Assembly (NCBI GenBank): GCA_021161675.1
Contig: JAGHAF010000004.1
Location: 1 to 37,854, forward strand
Direction: 5' to 3'
DNA length: 37,854 nt
From: Planctomycetota bacterium
GTDB taxonomy: Bacteria > Planctomycetota > Brocadiia > SM23-32
A program made the translations under genes and the position numbers. Shown piece after piece: positions 8,266-17,257 of the stretch. Positions within the stretch are counted from its first letter, which is position 1; each line of letters opens with the position of its first letter. The notes below the pieces were generated by a model. That model did not search any database. It saw only the letters and a list, made by a program, of their open reading frames with translations, and was not told the origin of the DNA.

Positions 8266-10569
8266 GTGGTTGCCGTGCCAAAAACCGTAAGAATCCACGA
8301 GATCGCCAAGTCCATCGGCATCAGCAGCGCCGAACTGATTGCCGTATGCCACCGCGCCGGCCTCGATCACATTACCCATCCATCGAACAGTGTGCCGGCT
8401 GGAGAAGCCGAGAGCATACGCAATACCGTTATTCGACTCTACCGGCCCAAAGAAAAGCCCGTCCTGAAGAAGAAAACCAGACCCCCAAAGAAGGAAAAGG
8501 CCAAGCCGAAGGAAGAAAAAGAGAAGGAAGAACCCAAGAAAAAGACTAAGGACAGGCTGCCTTCCACCAAGCACGTGAAACCCGTGCCGCCGCCCATCCC
8601 CACCGTCCCGCAGGCGCACGCCCCAAAGCCAAAGAAGGAAGAGGCGCCCGCCCCCAAGAAGGGCAAAGGGAGACGCAGAGACAAGGCGAGAGACCAGAAG
8701 AAGACGGGCACGATCAAGAAGCGGACAATCGTCTTCAAACACCCGAGCAGGCCACGTCCGCAGATAAAGAAGGAAACCGAGATAGAGATGGTCTCCCCGG
8801 TCAGCGTGCGGGAACTGTCCGAGCGGCTCGGCATCTCCGCCAGCAGTATCATCAAAGAGTTGATGTTCGAGCACGACGTCCGGGCCAGCATCAACCACAC
8901 CATCAGCGACGACCTGGTGCAGATGATCGGCCTGAGCCACGAGGTCGAGATAACTTTGATCGAGCCTCAAACGGCCGAAGACAAACTGCTCCAATCGCTC
9001 CCTAAGGACAAACAGGAGGACCTGGCGCCGCGTCCCCCGGTGGTCGCGCTGCTGGGCCACGTGGATCACGGCAAGACCAGCATCCTGGATCAGATACGTA
9101 ACGCGCGCGTGGCCGAAAGCGAGGCGGGCGGTATCACGCAGGATATCGGCGCCTGGCAAGTGCAGAAGGACGGACAATCCATCACCTTCATAGATACACC
9201 CGGACACGAGGCGTTCACCGCAATGCGCGCCCGCGGCGCCAGGACGACCGACGTCGTCGTGCTCGTGGTGGCGGCGGACGACGGCGTAATGCCGCAGACA
9301 GTGGAAGCGATCGACCATGCGCGAGCGGCCGGGGTGCCCATTGTAGTAGCGATCAACAAGGTCGACAAGCCCGACGCCGATCCCACTCAAGTGCGCCACC
9401 AACTGGCGGCGCACGAGCTGACGGCGGAGGAATGGGGAGGCGAGGTCGGCTGTGTGGACGTGAGCGCAGTGACGGGCCAGGGAATAGACGACCTGCTGGA
9501 GAGGATCACTCTTGAAGCCGAGTTGCTCGAGGTCAAGGCCAATCCCAAACGCGCCGCCTCCGGCGCCGTCCTGGAAGCCAGAATGAAACCGGGGCGCGGC
9601 GTAGTGACGGACATCATCGTTCAGAACGGCACGCTCCACCAGGGCGACATGCTGGTCTGCGGCAACGCGTTCGGGACGGCAAGGTCTATCTATGATGATC
9701 GAGGCCGGGAGATTGATAGGGCGCTGCCAGGCCAGCCCGTGGCCATCAGCGGGCTTAACAAGGTCCCCGAAGCCGGGGAGACGTTCCTGGTGGTTCAAGA
9801 TCAGGACGTGGCCCGCAAAGTCGCCGACGAACGCCAGCAGCAGTTGCGCAAGAAGAGGCTGCGGCAAAACCAGCCTAAAGTGACCCTGGAGAACCTGTAC
9901 GACCGTATCCAGAGCGGCAAAACCAGACAGCTGAACATCATTATAAAAGCCGACGTGCAGGGCTCACTGGATCCGATCGTCAAGAGTCTTCACCAGCTCG
10001 GAACGGACGAGGTCGCCGTCAAGATTATCCACAGCGGCGTCGGGCACGTCAGCACGAGCGACGTGCTCCTGGCCGAGGCGTCCGATGCGCTTATCCTGGC
10101 CTTCCGCGTCCGGGAAGACGAGAAGGTGCGCGAGATGCTCGCAGCATACGGCGTGGAGGTGCGCCGCTACGATGTGATCTACCACATGACAGAGGAAATA
10201 AGACAAGGCCTGGAAGGCCTGTTGGAACCGGAGGAGAAAGAGGAAAGAATCGGCCTGGCGGAAGTGCGCCAGGTTTTCGAGATCAGCCGCTATGGCAGGA
10301 TCGCCGGCTGCTACGTTACCGAGGGTTCTTTGCTGCGTAGCGGCCGTGTACGCGTCATCAGGGACGAAGAAACCATACATGATGGCCCCCTTGCTTCCTT
10401 GCGGCATGAGAAAGACGACGTCCGGCAGGTGGACAGCGGGCGCGAGTGCGGTATCAATATCCAGGGATTCAACGATTTCCAGGTGGGCGACGTAATTGAA
10501 TGCTATCGCATTGTCACCGTGCAGCGGACTCTTGCGGATTCAGCCGCCGGCGAAACGCAGACAGCCTGA
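8266..10569 (+). CDS. infB: Translation initiation factor IF-2
   Basis: IF2_N-like N-terminus, Lys/Pro/Glu-rich linker, GTPase motifs [25 protein letters not shown] start at 8266 is preceded by GGAG; starts at 8233 and 8275 are also possible. Confidence 0.97.
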   Translation: MVAVPKTVRIHEIAKSIGISSAELIAVCHRAGLDHITHPSNSVPAGEAESIRNTVIRLYRPKEKPVLKKKTRPPKKEKAKPKEEKEKEEPKKKTKDRLPSTKHVKPVPPPIPTVPQAHAPKPKKEEAPAPKKGKGRRRDKARDQKKTGTIKKRTIVFKHPSRPRPQIKKETEIEMVSPVSVRELSERLGISASSIIKELMFEHDVRASINHTISDDLVQMIGLSHEVEITLIEPQTAEDKLLQSLPKDKQEDLAPRPPVVALLGHVDHGKTSILDQIRNARVAESEAGGITQDIGAWQVQKDGQSITFIDTPGHEAFTAMRARGARTTDVVVLVVAADDGVMPQTVEAIDHARAAGVPIVVAINKVDKPDADPTQVRHQLAAHELTAEEWGGEVGCVDVSAVTGQGIDDLLERITLEAELLEVKANPKRAASGAVLEARMKPGRGVVTDIIVQNGTLHQGDMLVCGNAFGTARSIYDDRGREIDRALPGQPVAISGLNKVPEAGETFLVVQDQDVARKVADERQQQLRKKRLRQNQPKVTLENLYDRIQSGKTRQLNIIIKADVQGSLDPIVKSLHQLGTDEVAVKIIHSGVGHVSTSDVLLAEASDALILAFRVREDEKVREMLAAYGVEVRRYDVIYHMTEEIRQGLEGLLEPEEKEERIGLAEVRQVFEISRYGRIAGCYVTEGSLLRSGRVRVIRDEETIHDGPLASLRHEKDDVRQVDSGRECGINIQGFNDFQVGDVIECYRIVTVQRTLADSAAGETQTA

Positions 10570-10587
10570 GAACGTGACAGCCCGATT

Positions 10588-10869
10588 ATGATCCTTGCAA
10601 CCGCTCAAATCCGTCTCGACCTTTCCGATGCCAGAACACTGAAAGACAAACGGCGCACCCTGGCCAGTCTGAAAGACCAGCTGCGCGCCAAGTTTAATGT
10701 CAGTGTCGCCGAAGTGGACGGGTTGGATTGCATCCGGAGCGCGACCCTCGGTGTCGCCCACGTGTCCAACGATAGTCGCTACGCGGACGGGACTCTGAAC
10801 AAACTGATCGATCTTGTGCGCCGCTTTCCCGCCGCAAGATTGATTGACTACTCGATAGAGGTCTTCTGA
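10588..10869 (+). CDS. DUF503/YlxP-like protein
   Basis: MILATAQIRLDLSDARTLKDKRRTLASLKDQLRAKFNVSVAEVD pattern, placed between infB and rbfA as in many bacteria. Confidence 0.85.
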   Translation: MILATAQIRLDLSDARTLKDKRRTLASLKDQLRAKFNVSVAEVDGLDCIRSATLGVAHVSNDSRYADGTLNKLIDLVRRFPAARLIDYSIEVF

Positions 10870-10883
10870 AGGCCGGCAGAGCG

Positions 10884-11246
10884 ATGAATCCGCGCAAGAA
10901 AAGACAAATCGAAGAAATGTTGCGCCGCGAACTCAGCGCCATTATTCTCTACGAGTTGAACGATCCTCGGGCAGGATTCCTTTCAATCACCGGAGTTGCG
11001 CTGAGTGAAGACCGCAGGTCTGCCGAAGTCCGACTGATGGTGCGCGGGGAGAGCGAAGAGACCTCGCGCACGCTCCAGGCCCTGAGTCATGCCCGCGGCT
11101 ATATCCAGGAGTTGATTGGCAATCGGCTGTCGCTACGCTACACCCCCGTTCTGAGCTTCGTCGAAGACCAGGCGATGCTGAGGGCGCTGAAGATCGGCAA
11201 CCTGATCGACAAGGCCCGAAGGGAGGACCGCGAGTTCCGCAATTGA
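10884..11246 (+). CDS. rbfA: Ribosome-binding factor A
   Basis: RKKRQIEEMLRRELSAIILYELNDPRAGFLSITGVALSEDRRSAEVRLMV, RbfA-like, directly downstream of infB/ylxP. Confidence 0.93.
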   Translation: MNPRKKRQIEEMLRRELSAIILYELNDPRAGFLSITGVALSEDRRSAEVRLMVRGESEETSRTLQALSHARGYIQELIGNRLSLRYTPVLSFVEDQAMLRALKIGNLIDKARREDREFRN

Positions 11247-12010
11247 TGTTGGCCCCTGGCGCCAGAGGCGGCTATGATCGAGCGGCGCCAGGTTTTCAGA
11301 TACTCTTAGACATGGACGTTACTGGGAAAGTGCTCTCGAAAAAGGCACGCCGCTATCAGGCTGACGCCCTCACACAATGCGCCCTCGAGTGTTTCGGCAC
11401 ATTGAAGGGGCGTAAGATGCGCGCACCGCTCAACCAGTTGATCTTGAGCACTTTCTACCACGAGGTGAGCGTCCGACGGGCGACTCGCGCCCTCCGGCAA
11501 CTCAAGCGCACCTTCGCGGACTGGAATGAAGTGCGCGTGAGCCACCCCGCCGAAGTGGCAAGCGCTTTGTCTTCGGCGCCCTGGGCCCTCCACAGCTCCG
11601 AGAGGATCGTTTGGTTGCTGCGAGAGCTGGTCAGGTTTCATCATCGCAGCGACCTGGACTTCCTGCATGACTTGACTGCCCAGCAGGCGCGAAGCTGCCT
11701 GGAGTGCTTGCCCAACGTCCCGCGCCCCCTGGCGGACGAAGTGCTCCTGCTCAGCCTGCAGGAGGCCGTTCTGCCCGTCTCCGCCACGACAGCCCGAACT
11801 TGCTACCGGATGGGCATCCTTGACAACCCCCGGCCGACTGTGGCCAACCAGAAGCAGCTCCAAGAGCTTTTTGACGAGCAATACTACGTGCCGGTACACC
11901 TCTTCTTCTGCGACAGGGTTGAGAAGTGCTGCCTGCCCGAGGCCCCGCTCTGCGAAGAATGCGGCCTGGCCCCGAAATGCCCCTCCGCAAGACAGAACAA
12001 CCAGCCCTGA
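11246..12010 (+). CDS. Endonuclease III-like (HhH-GPD/4Fe-4S) protein, probably without glycosylase catalytic residues
   Basis: C-terminal C-x6-C-x2-C-x5-C (CLPEAPLCEECGLAPKC), the Nth-type Fe-S loop. Overall alignment to Nth is possible (LILSTFYHEVSVRRAT; LECLPNVPRPLADEVL). TGATG overlap with rbfA; an alternative start is ATG 11312. Confidence 0.75.
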   Translation: MLAPGARGGYDRAAPGFQILLDMDVTGKVLSKKARRYQADALTQCALECFGTLKGRKMRAPLNQLILSTFYHEVSVRRATRALRQLKRTFADWNEVRVSHPAEVASALSSAPWALHSSERIVWLLRELVRFHHRSDLDFLHDLTAQQARSCLECLPNVPRPLADEVLLLSLQEAVLPVSATTARTCYRMGILDNPRPTVANQKQLQELFDEQYYVPVHLFFCDRVEKCCLPEAPLCEECGLAPKCPSARQNNQP

Positions 12011-12028
12011 GCGCAACGGAGCAGAACC

Positions 12029-12901
12029 ATGAGCAAGCTTAGCTTCGGAATCCCAAAAGGAAGCCTGCAGGAATCCACCGTACTGTTGATTCAAAAGGCA
12101 GGCTACCGCGTCCGCATCAGCCCACGCTCGTATTATCCGGCCATTGACGCCCCTGACATTCAGCTGCGCCTCCTTCGCCCCCAGGACATGCCTCGTTTCG
12201 TCGAAAAGGGCTCGCTGGACGCCGGATTGACGGGAGCGGACTGGGTGGCGGAGAATGAGAGCGACGTCGTCGCCGTCCGCGAACTGCTCTACGCCAAGCA
12301 GGAACTCTCGCCAGTGCGTTGGGTGATAGCCGTCCCAGAGGACTCCCCCATCAACTCGGTGGAGGAGCTGGAGGGAAAAACCATCAGCACGGAGCTGGTG
12401 AACGTAACCCAGAAGTTCCTGGCCGCGCGGGGCGTCCAGGCCGAAGTGGAGTTCAGCCACGGCGCAACTGAAACCAAGGCGCCCGAACTCGCCCACGCCA
12501 TCGTGGAACTGACAGAGACCGGCGCAAGCCTGCGCGCCAACAGACTGCGCATTATCGACACCGTCATGGAAAGCGCTACCCAACTGATCGCCTCCCATGA
12601 AGCCTGGGAAGACCCGTCGCGAAGGACGAAAATCGAGGACCTCGCAATGCTGCTCGAAGGGGCAGTCATCGCCCAGAGCAAAGTCGGGCTGAAAATGAAT
12701 GTGCCAACCAGCGCCCTTGAGAAGATACTGTCCCTGCTGCCCGCCCTGCGCAACCCGACCGTCAATAACCTGGCCGACGAGTCCGGCTACGCCGTGGAGA
12801 CCGTGCTGGAGGAGAAGGTCGCTCGCGCGCTCATTCCCAAGCTCAAGCGGGCCGGCGCCGAGGGGATCATCGAGTACTCTCTGAACAAGGTCATTCTCTG
12901 A
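12029..12901 (+). CDS. hisG: ATP phosphoribosyltransferase, long form with C-terminal regulatory domain
   Basis: FGIPKGSLQESTVLL, LDAGLTGADWV, GATETKAPELAHAIVELTETGASLRANRLRIID; the 290-aa length and the C-terminal domain indicate the HisG long form. Confidence 0.96.
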   Translation: MSKLSFGIPKGSLQESTVLLIQKAGYRVRISPRSYYPAIDAPDIQLRLLRPQDMPRFVEKGSLDAGLTGADWVAENESDVVAVRELLYAKQELSPVRWVIAVPEDSPINSVEELEGKTISTELVNVTQKFLAARGVQAEVEFSHGATETKAPELAHAIVELTETGASLRANRLRIIDTVMESATQLIASHEAWEDPSRRTKIEDLAMLLEGAVIAQSKVGLKMNVPTSALEKILSLLPALRNPTVNNLADESGYAVETVLEEKVARALIPKLKRAGAEGIIEYSLNKVIL

Positions 12902-14192
12902 GCCCGTCCGGTTCTTCCAGCAGTTCTCTTAGCGTTCGGAAGAACTCGCCGGCCTGGGCTCCGTCAATGACACGGTGATCGGCGCTGAGCGAGACGTTCA
13001 TCATCCCGGCCACTACGATCTCGCCCTCCCGCACTATCGGTTTCTGCGTTATCGCCCCGACAGCAACGATGCAGCTCTCGGGGGGATTGATTATAGCCAG
13101 GAACGAAGCCACGCCGTACATCCCCAGATTTGTCAACGTGATCGAGCCGCCTTCATACTGCTGCGGCAGAAGCGATCCTCGCCGCGCTGACTCCCCCAGG
13201 ACACCCAGCTCGGAGGCGATCTGAAGCAGATCCTTCTCGTCCGCGTCGCGGATCACCGGCACGAACAAGCCGTCTTCCGTGGCCACGGCCACCCCCACGT
13301 TGCAGCCTTGACCAAGCGCCACTCCCCCATCATCGTACCGGGCATTCAGCCGAGGGTGTGCCTTCAGCGCCAGGGCCAGCGCCTTCACAAGCACGGCCGT
13401 CACGGTGACCCTTTGCCCCGTTTCAGCGCGAAATCCGGTTATGAAATCCTGGACGGCATCCATCTGCACCTCGCCGCTCAGGTAGAAGTGCGGAGCCGTT
13501 TGTTTCGACAGAGTCATGCGCTGCGCAATGGTGCGCCGCATCTTCGAGAGTTCCACGCGCCTCGCGCCGGCCCCCTGAGCGGCCGCCTCCACATCCGCCA
13601 ATCGAATTCGCCGCTCGGGGTTCGCGCGCGCCAAGGCCACCAGGTCCACCCCCTGCTCGAAGGCCACCGCGCGGGCCGTGGCGGTGGAGGAGATGCGTTC
13701 GAGCCGCTCCGCATAGCAGAGCACGTCCCGCTCGATAATCCGCCCCCCCGGGCCTGAGCCCTCGAGCGCCGCCAGCGGCGCCTGCAACTCGACGGCGAGC
13801 TTGCGGGCCCGGGGCGAGGCCAACGTCTTTCCGGTCCGCAGCGGTTGCGCCTCCTGCTTCCGCTCGGCGGCTACAGGTCGCTCCCCTTCGGCGGCTTGCG
13901 CCTGCCTGGGCGCGAGCGCCGTCCTCGTCAGGAACTCCTCAGTCAATTCCTCATCCGGGTCTCCGATAACGGCCACCATTGTGGTTACCGGGACAGTCTC
14001 GCCCTGCGGGACCAGTATCTTGCGCAAAGTGCCCGAGGCGAACGCCTCGACCTCAAGGGTGGCCTTGTCGGTGGTCAGATCGTAAAGCGCCTCCCCCTTG
14101 CGGACATCGTCCCCTTCCTGCTTGTGCCATTTCTCGATGGTGCCCTCTTCCATCGTCTGGCCCAACTGGGGCAGTAAAACCGGGTGCAGCAT
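12891..14192 (-). CDS. 2-oxoacid dehydrogenase E2 (dihydrolipoamide acyltransferase): lipoyl domain, two PSBD-like segments, catalytic domain
   Basis: Lipoyl motif TTDKATLEVEAFASG; PSBD ASPRARKLAVELQAPLAALEGSGPGGRIIERDV; second PSBD-like ATARAVAFEQGVDLVALARANPERRIRLADVEAA; catalytic DHRVIDGAQAGEF. Confidence 0.94.
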   Translation of the reverse strand: MLHPVLLPQLGQTMEEGTIEKWHKQEGDDVRKGEALYDLTTDKATLEVEAFASGTLRKILVPQGETVPVTTMVAVIGDPDEELTEEFLTRTALAPRQAQAAEGERPVAAERKQEAQPLRTGKTLASPRARKLAVELQAPLAALEGSGPGGRIIERDVLCYAERLERISSTATARAVAFEQGVDLVALARANPERRIRLADVEAAAQGAGARRVELSKMRRTIAQRMTLSKQTAPHFYLSGEVQMDAVQDFITGFRAETGQRVTVTAVLVKALALALKAHPRLNARYDDGGVALGQGCNVGVAVATEDGLFVPVIRDADEKDLLQIASELGVLGESARRGSLLPQQYEGGSITLTNLGMYGVASFLAIINPPESCIVAVGAITQKPIVREGEIVVAGMMNVSLSADHRVIDGAQAGEFFRTLRELLEEPDGLRE

Positions 14193-14251
14193 TCGTCTTC
14201 TCCGTTCTCATGGGGGTTTCGAATTCTACGCGGCTCGATAGCAATGAACGC

Positions 14252-14280
14252 ATTGTAGGCGCTCAACGCCGGCCCTGCAA
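14252..14280 (-). promoter_or_regulatory. Candidate promoter for the E2 gene
   Basis: Minus strand: TTGCAG, 17-nt spacer, TACAAT. Confidence 0.5.
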
Positions 14281-14295
14281 ACAGCCCGGATCAGA

Positions 14296-15429
14296 CTACC
14301 CGGTCGTCGCGTCGCTGAAAACGATGTCCCGGTGCATGCGTGTGCTGGCCACCAGGCCAAAACCGGCATAAGTCGTCAGCAGGGAGGAACCGCCATAGCT
14401 GGCCAGAGGAAGCGTAAGCCCCGTAATCGGCGCAAACCCCAGGCCGATAGCGATGTGCAAGAACGTCTGAAACCCGAACAGCGAAAGCACGCCCCCCGCC
14501 ACCAGCCTGCCGAATGGCTCGCGATTGCGCAAAGTCAGAAGCCCGAGGTAAAAAATCAGGAAGGTTTGCAGTAACATCATGCCGCCGGTCCGGACCAGGC
14601 CCCATTCTTCGGCGATTACCGGGAAAATGAAATCCGTGTGCCGTTCCGGCACGCGGCCCAGCCGGTTCAGCACACCCCGGCCCCACCCCTGCCCCTTCAC
14701 TCCTCCGGCGCAAACAGCCAGCATGGCCTGCTCGGCGTTGTAAGCTGCGCTCGACTCCGGATTGGCCTCCGGGTTGATGAAACTTATCAGCCGCGCTTTC
14801 TGGTATGGTCTCATGACCCCCGGCGTAAACCACGCCGCGCAGAGCAGCGCAACGCCGAGCACGACAAGCAAGACCAGGTTGCGCATCCGCACCCCTCCGA
14901 GGAACGCCACGCCGAAGAACACGGGCGCCAGCATCAACGCCGTGCCAAAGTCCGGCTCGATCACGATCAAGAACATCCCGGCCCCGGTTATAGTGATCGG
15001 GTATACCAGGTCCCGCAGCCGCTGCCAGCGCCGCTGGGAGCGAAAGTAATCCGCCAGCGCCAGCGCCAGCAACAATTTCATCGGTTCCGAGGGCTGGACG
15101 AGAAAGAACCCGACGTCATACCAGCGGCGGGCGTAATTCCTCGTCACTCCCAGGGGACTCCACAGGCCCGCCAGCGTCAGGATGCCCAGCAGGTAGAGCA
15201 GAAACGTCACCCCGGATAAGCGCCGGTAATCGAAGATGGCGGCCAGCGCGAAGACAACGATCCCTATGAGCGCAAAGATGCAGTGCTTCAGGGCCAGCGC
15301 CTCCGAATGGGAACTCCAGATGAAGGCCGCCCCGATGAGCGTCAGCGCCAATGCGAGCAATGGCAGAGGCCACGGCATACGCCTCCAGGAGACATCTCCG
15401 GCGAAAGATTTGAGAAGTTTGCGCAACAT
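14296..15429 (-). CDS. rodA: Rod shape-determining SEDS protein RodA
   Basis: Polytopic protein with SEDS motifs: WYDVGFFLVQPSEPMKLLLALALADYF, EPDFGTALML, TDFIFPVIAEEWGL, PLASYGGSSLLTTYAGFGLV. Confidence 0.93.
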   Translation of the reverse strand: MLRKLLKSFAGDVSWRRMPWPLPLLALALTLIGAAFIWSSHSEALALKHCIFALIGIVVFALAAIFDYRRLSGVTFLLYLLGILTLAGLWSPLGVTRNYARRWYDVGFFLVQPSEPMKLLLALALADYFRSQRRWQRLRDLVYPITITGAGMFLIVIEPDFGTALMLAPVFFGVAFLGGVRMRNLVLLVVLGVALLCAAWFTPGVMRPYQKARLISFINPEANPESSAAYNAEQAMLAVCAGGVKGQGWGRGVLNRLGRVPERHTDFIFPVIAEEWGLVRTGGMMLLQTFLIFYLGLLTLRNREPFGRLVAGGVLSLFGFQTFLHIAIGLGFAPITGLTLPLASYGGSSLLTTYAGFGLVASTRMHRDIVFSDATTG

Positions 15430-15552
15430 CCCTCACTCCATCAGGTCGACGCTGCAGGATAACAGAACGAAAAGGCCCCCGGCAACCCCGGCCTCCTTTC
15501 CCTACCCGGCGAAAAAAAGAGTGCCGGAGCGGGCCCCTTGCATGAGACATAC

Positions 15553-15580
15553 TTGACTACGCCCACCGGAGGGATACAAT
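15553..15580 (+). promoter_or_regulatory. Candidate promoter for the zinc-ribbon/trxA unit
   Basis: TTGACT, 16-nt spacer, TACAAT. Confidence 0.6.
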
Positions 15581-15624
15581 TGGAGGAATAGGAGCGAAAA
15601 ACTCGTAGGTGAGGGTAAGCGATT

Positions 15625-16182
15625 ATGGCAGAACCGATACTAAAATGTCCAAGTTGCGGCGCCTCCGTTCACCTGGGTGATATTGTCTGCCCGGAGTGTG
15701 GCGTGAACTTGAAAAGCGGGGAATCCTATGAGGCGCGAGTGCAGAAGGCTCGCGGCAAAGAGAAACACCATGAGGCCATTGCTGGTGGCCTTTATGCGAC
15801 AGTGGTATTGGCTTTTTGCCTGCTGATCATTTCCGGTTATTTCTTCCAGCGCAGGTTTGAGGGGTTCGTTAGAACACGTCCGGACATCTTCCGCCCCTTC
15901 CTTGAACGTTTTCAGCAGATACAGGATTGGCAGGCGGCCAGGCAATACGAGAAGGCCCGCGAGGAAGCCAAATTGCTGGTCCAGGACATTGAGAAAGCCG
16001 CGGAGCGTATCGAACCGCCGGAATACTACACTCAGGAAAACAGCAACAACGCCTGGAAGCACGGCTACAGGCGCAGGGAAGTCAAGTATGACAAACGTGG
16101 CACCAAGCGCGCTCTGTTCACCTTGAAGCACAAAGCTCAACACATACTGGATACAATCCCTACACAAGAGGACCCATCATGA
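15625..16182 (+). CDS. Hypothetical zinc-ribbon protein with one predicted transmembrane helix
   Basis: CPSCGASVHLGDIVCPECG followed by hydrophobic YATVVLAFCLLIISGYFF. The stop overlaps the trxA start (ATGA). Confidence 0.75.
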   Translation: MAEPILKCPSCGASVHLGDIVCPECGVNLKSGESYEARVQKARGKEKHHEAIAGGLYATVVLAFCLLIISGYFFQRRFEGFVRTRPDIFRPFLERFQQIQDWQAARQYEKAREEAKLLVQDIEKAAERIEPPEYYTQENSNNAWKHGYRRREVKYDKRGTKRALFTLKHKAQHILDTIPTQEDPS

Positions 16183-16508
16183 GTGAACGCGTGATCGAAG
16201 TGACCGACGCCGATTTCGACTCGCAGGTCATGCAATCCGAGCTACCCGTTGTCCTTGACTTATGGGCGCCCTGGTGCGGCCCGTGCAGGATGATCTCCCC
16301 CCTACTGAAGGAACTGGCCGAGGAGCACGCAGGGCAGGTCAAGCTCTGCAAGATAAACGTAGATGAGAATCCACAAACTGCCGTGCGCTTCGGCATCCAG
16401 GCCATACCCACGATACTTTTCTTCGCGGACGGCGAAGAGAAAAACCGCCTGATCGGAGTCCGTCCGAAATCCGCCTACCAGGCCGTAATCGAAGAGATGA
16501 TAAGCTGA
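16179..16508 (+). CDS. trxA: Thioredoxin
   Basis: VVLDLWAPWCGPCRMISPLLKELAEEH; active site WCGPC; cis-Pro region IPTILFF. Confidence 0.97.
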   Translation: MSERVIEVTDADFDSQVMQSELPVVLDLWAPWCGPCRMISPLLKELAEEHAGQVKLCKINVDENPQTAVRFGIQAIPTILFFADGEEKNRLIGVRPKSAYQAVIEEMIS

Positions 16509-16592
16509 CCGGCCATCAGGCTATAGGCGATTAGACTGCAGACGGGGCACCCCCCCCATCGGATGCTGAGCCGGCGGGCGAGGATGGCGGGG

Positions 16593-17213
16593 CTATGCTT
16601 CCGCCTCTTCTTCAGGCTCGTTTTCTTCAGGAGGGCGCTGCTCGGAGACGGTTATCGCCGGCGTCACGTCTTTCTCTTTTTGGGCGGGCATCTCTTTCTC
16701 CACCAGTTCGAAAACAACCTGCGGCGCGTTATCCCCCAGCCGGTTGCCGGTCAGCTTGATGGAGCGCTCCTTGCCCCCCAGTTCGTAGAAGAACTTGGGG
16801 ATTTCATCCACCGCGCCTCCCACTGGCATGCCCAGACGGCTCCCTGCGAGCCGAACGATGCGCGTGTATCCCCCGGGGCGCCCGGCATATCTCTGCGCCA
16901 GAGATTCACCATCACGCCACTGGCCCTCTCCGAACAACTTCTGGACCATCTTCTTGTCCTGGAGCCGAGACAGGGCCTGACGGTAGTAATGCAGGTACTT
17001 GCTGCGCGCGTCCTGCTCGTCGCTGTCCTTATAGGGCAGGGCCCGCTTGGCGAGCGTGATGAGCGGCTCGACGAAACGGCGCACTTCTTTCGCCTTGGCC
17101 GGGGTGGTGATGACCCGTTCGTGCTCAAGCAGCGCACTGGCCATGTTCCTGCGCAGCGCCTTGCGGTGGCTGGCGGTTCTATTGAGTTTGCGTCCTGCTT
17201 TCTTGTGTCTCAT
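16593..17213 (-). CDS. rplQ: 50S ribosomal protein L17 with extended acidic C-terminus
   Basis: MRHKKAGRKLNRTASHRKALRRNMASALLEHERVITTPAKAKEVRRFVEPLITLAKR; follows rpoA. Confidence 0.97.
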   Translation of the reverse strand: MRHKKAGRKLNRTASHRKALRRNMASALLEHERVITTPAKAKEVRRFVEPLITLAKRALPYKDSDEQDARSKYLHYYRQALSRLQDKKMVQKLFGEGQWRDGESLAQRYAGRPGGYTRIVRLAGSRLGMPVGGAVDEIPKFFYELGGKERSIKLTGNRLGDNAPQVVFELVEKEMPAQKEKDVTPAITVSEQRPPEENEPEEEAEA

Positions 17214-17257
17214 GATTGCTTTTCGAAGCCAACTGATCGGGTGCTGAGGCGATTGGT

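Noticed and set aside
8230-9867. 545-aa minus-strand ORF opposite infB
   Set aside because: Antisense of infB; the Phe/Leu-rich part mirrors the Lys-rich IF-2 linker.
11306-12598. 430-aa minus-strand ORF over the EndoIII-like gene and hisG
   Set aside because: It spans two plus-strand genes with supported homology; no motifs of its own.
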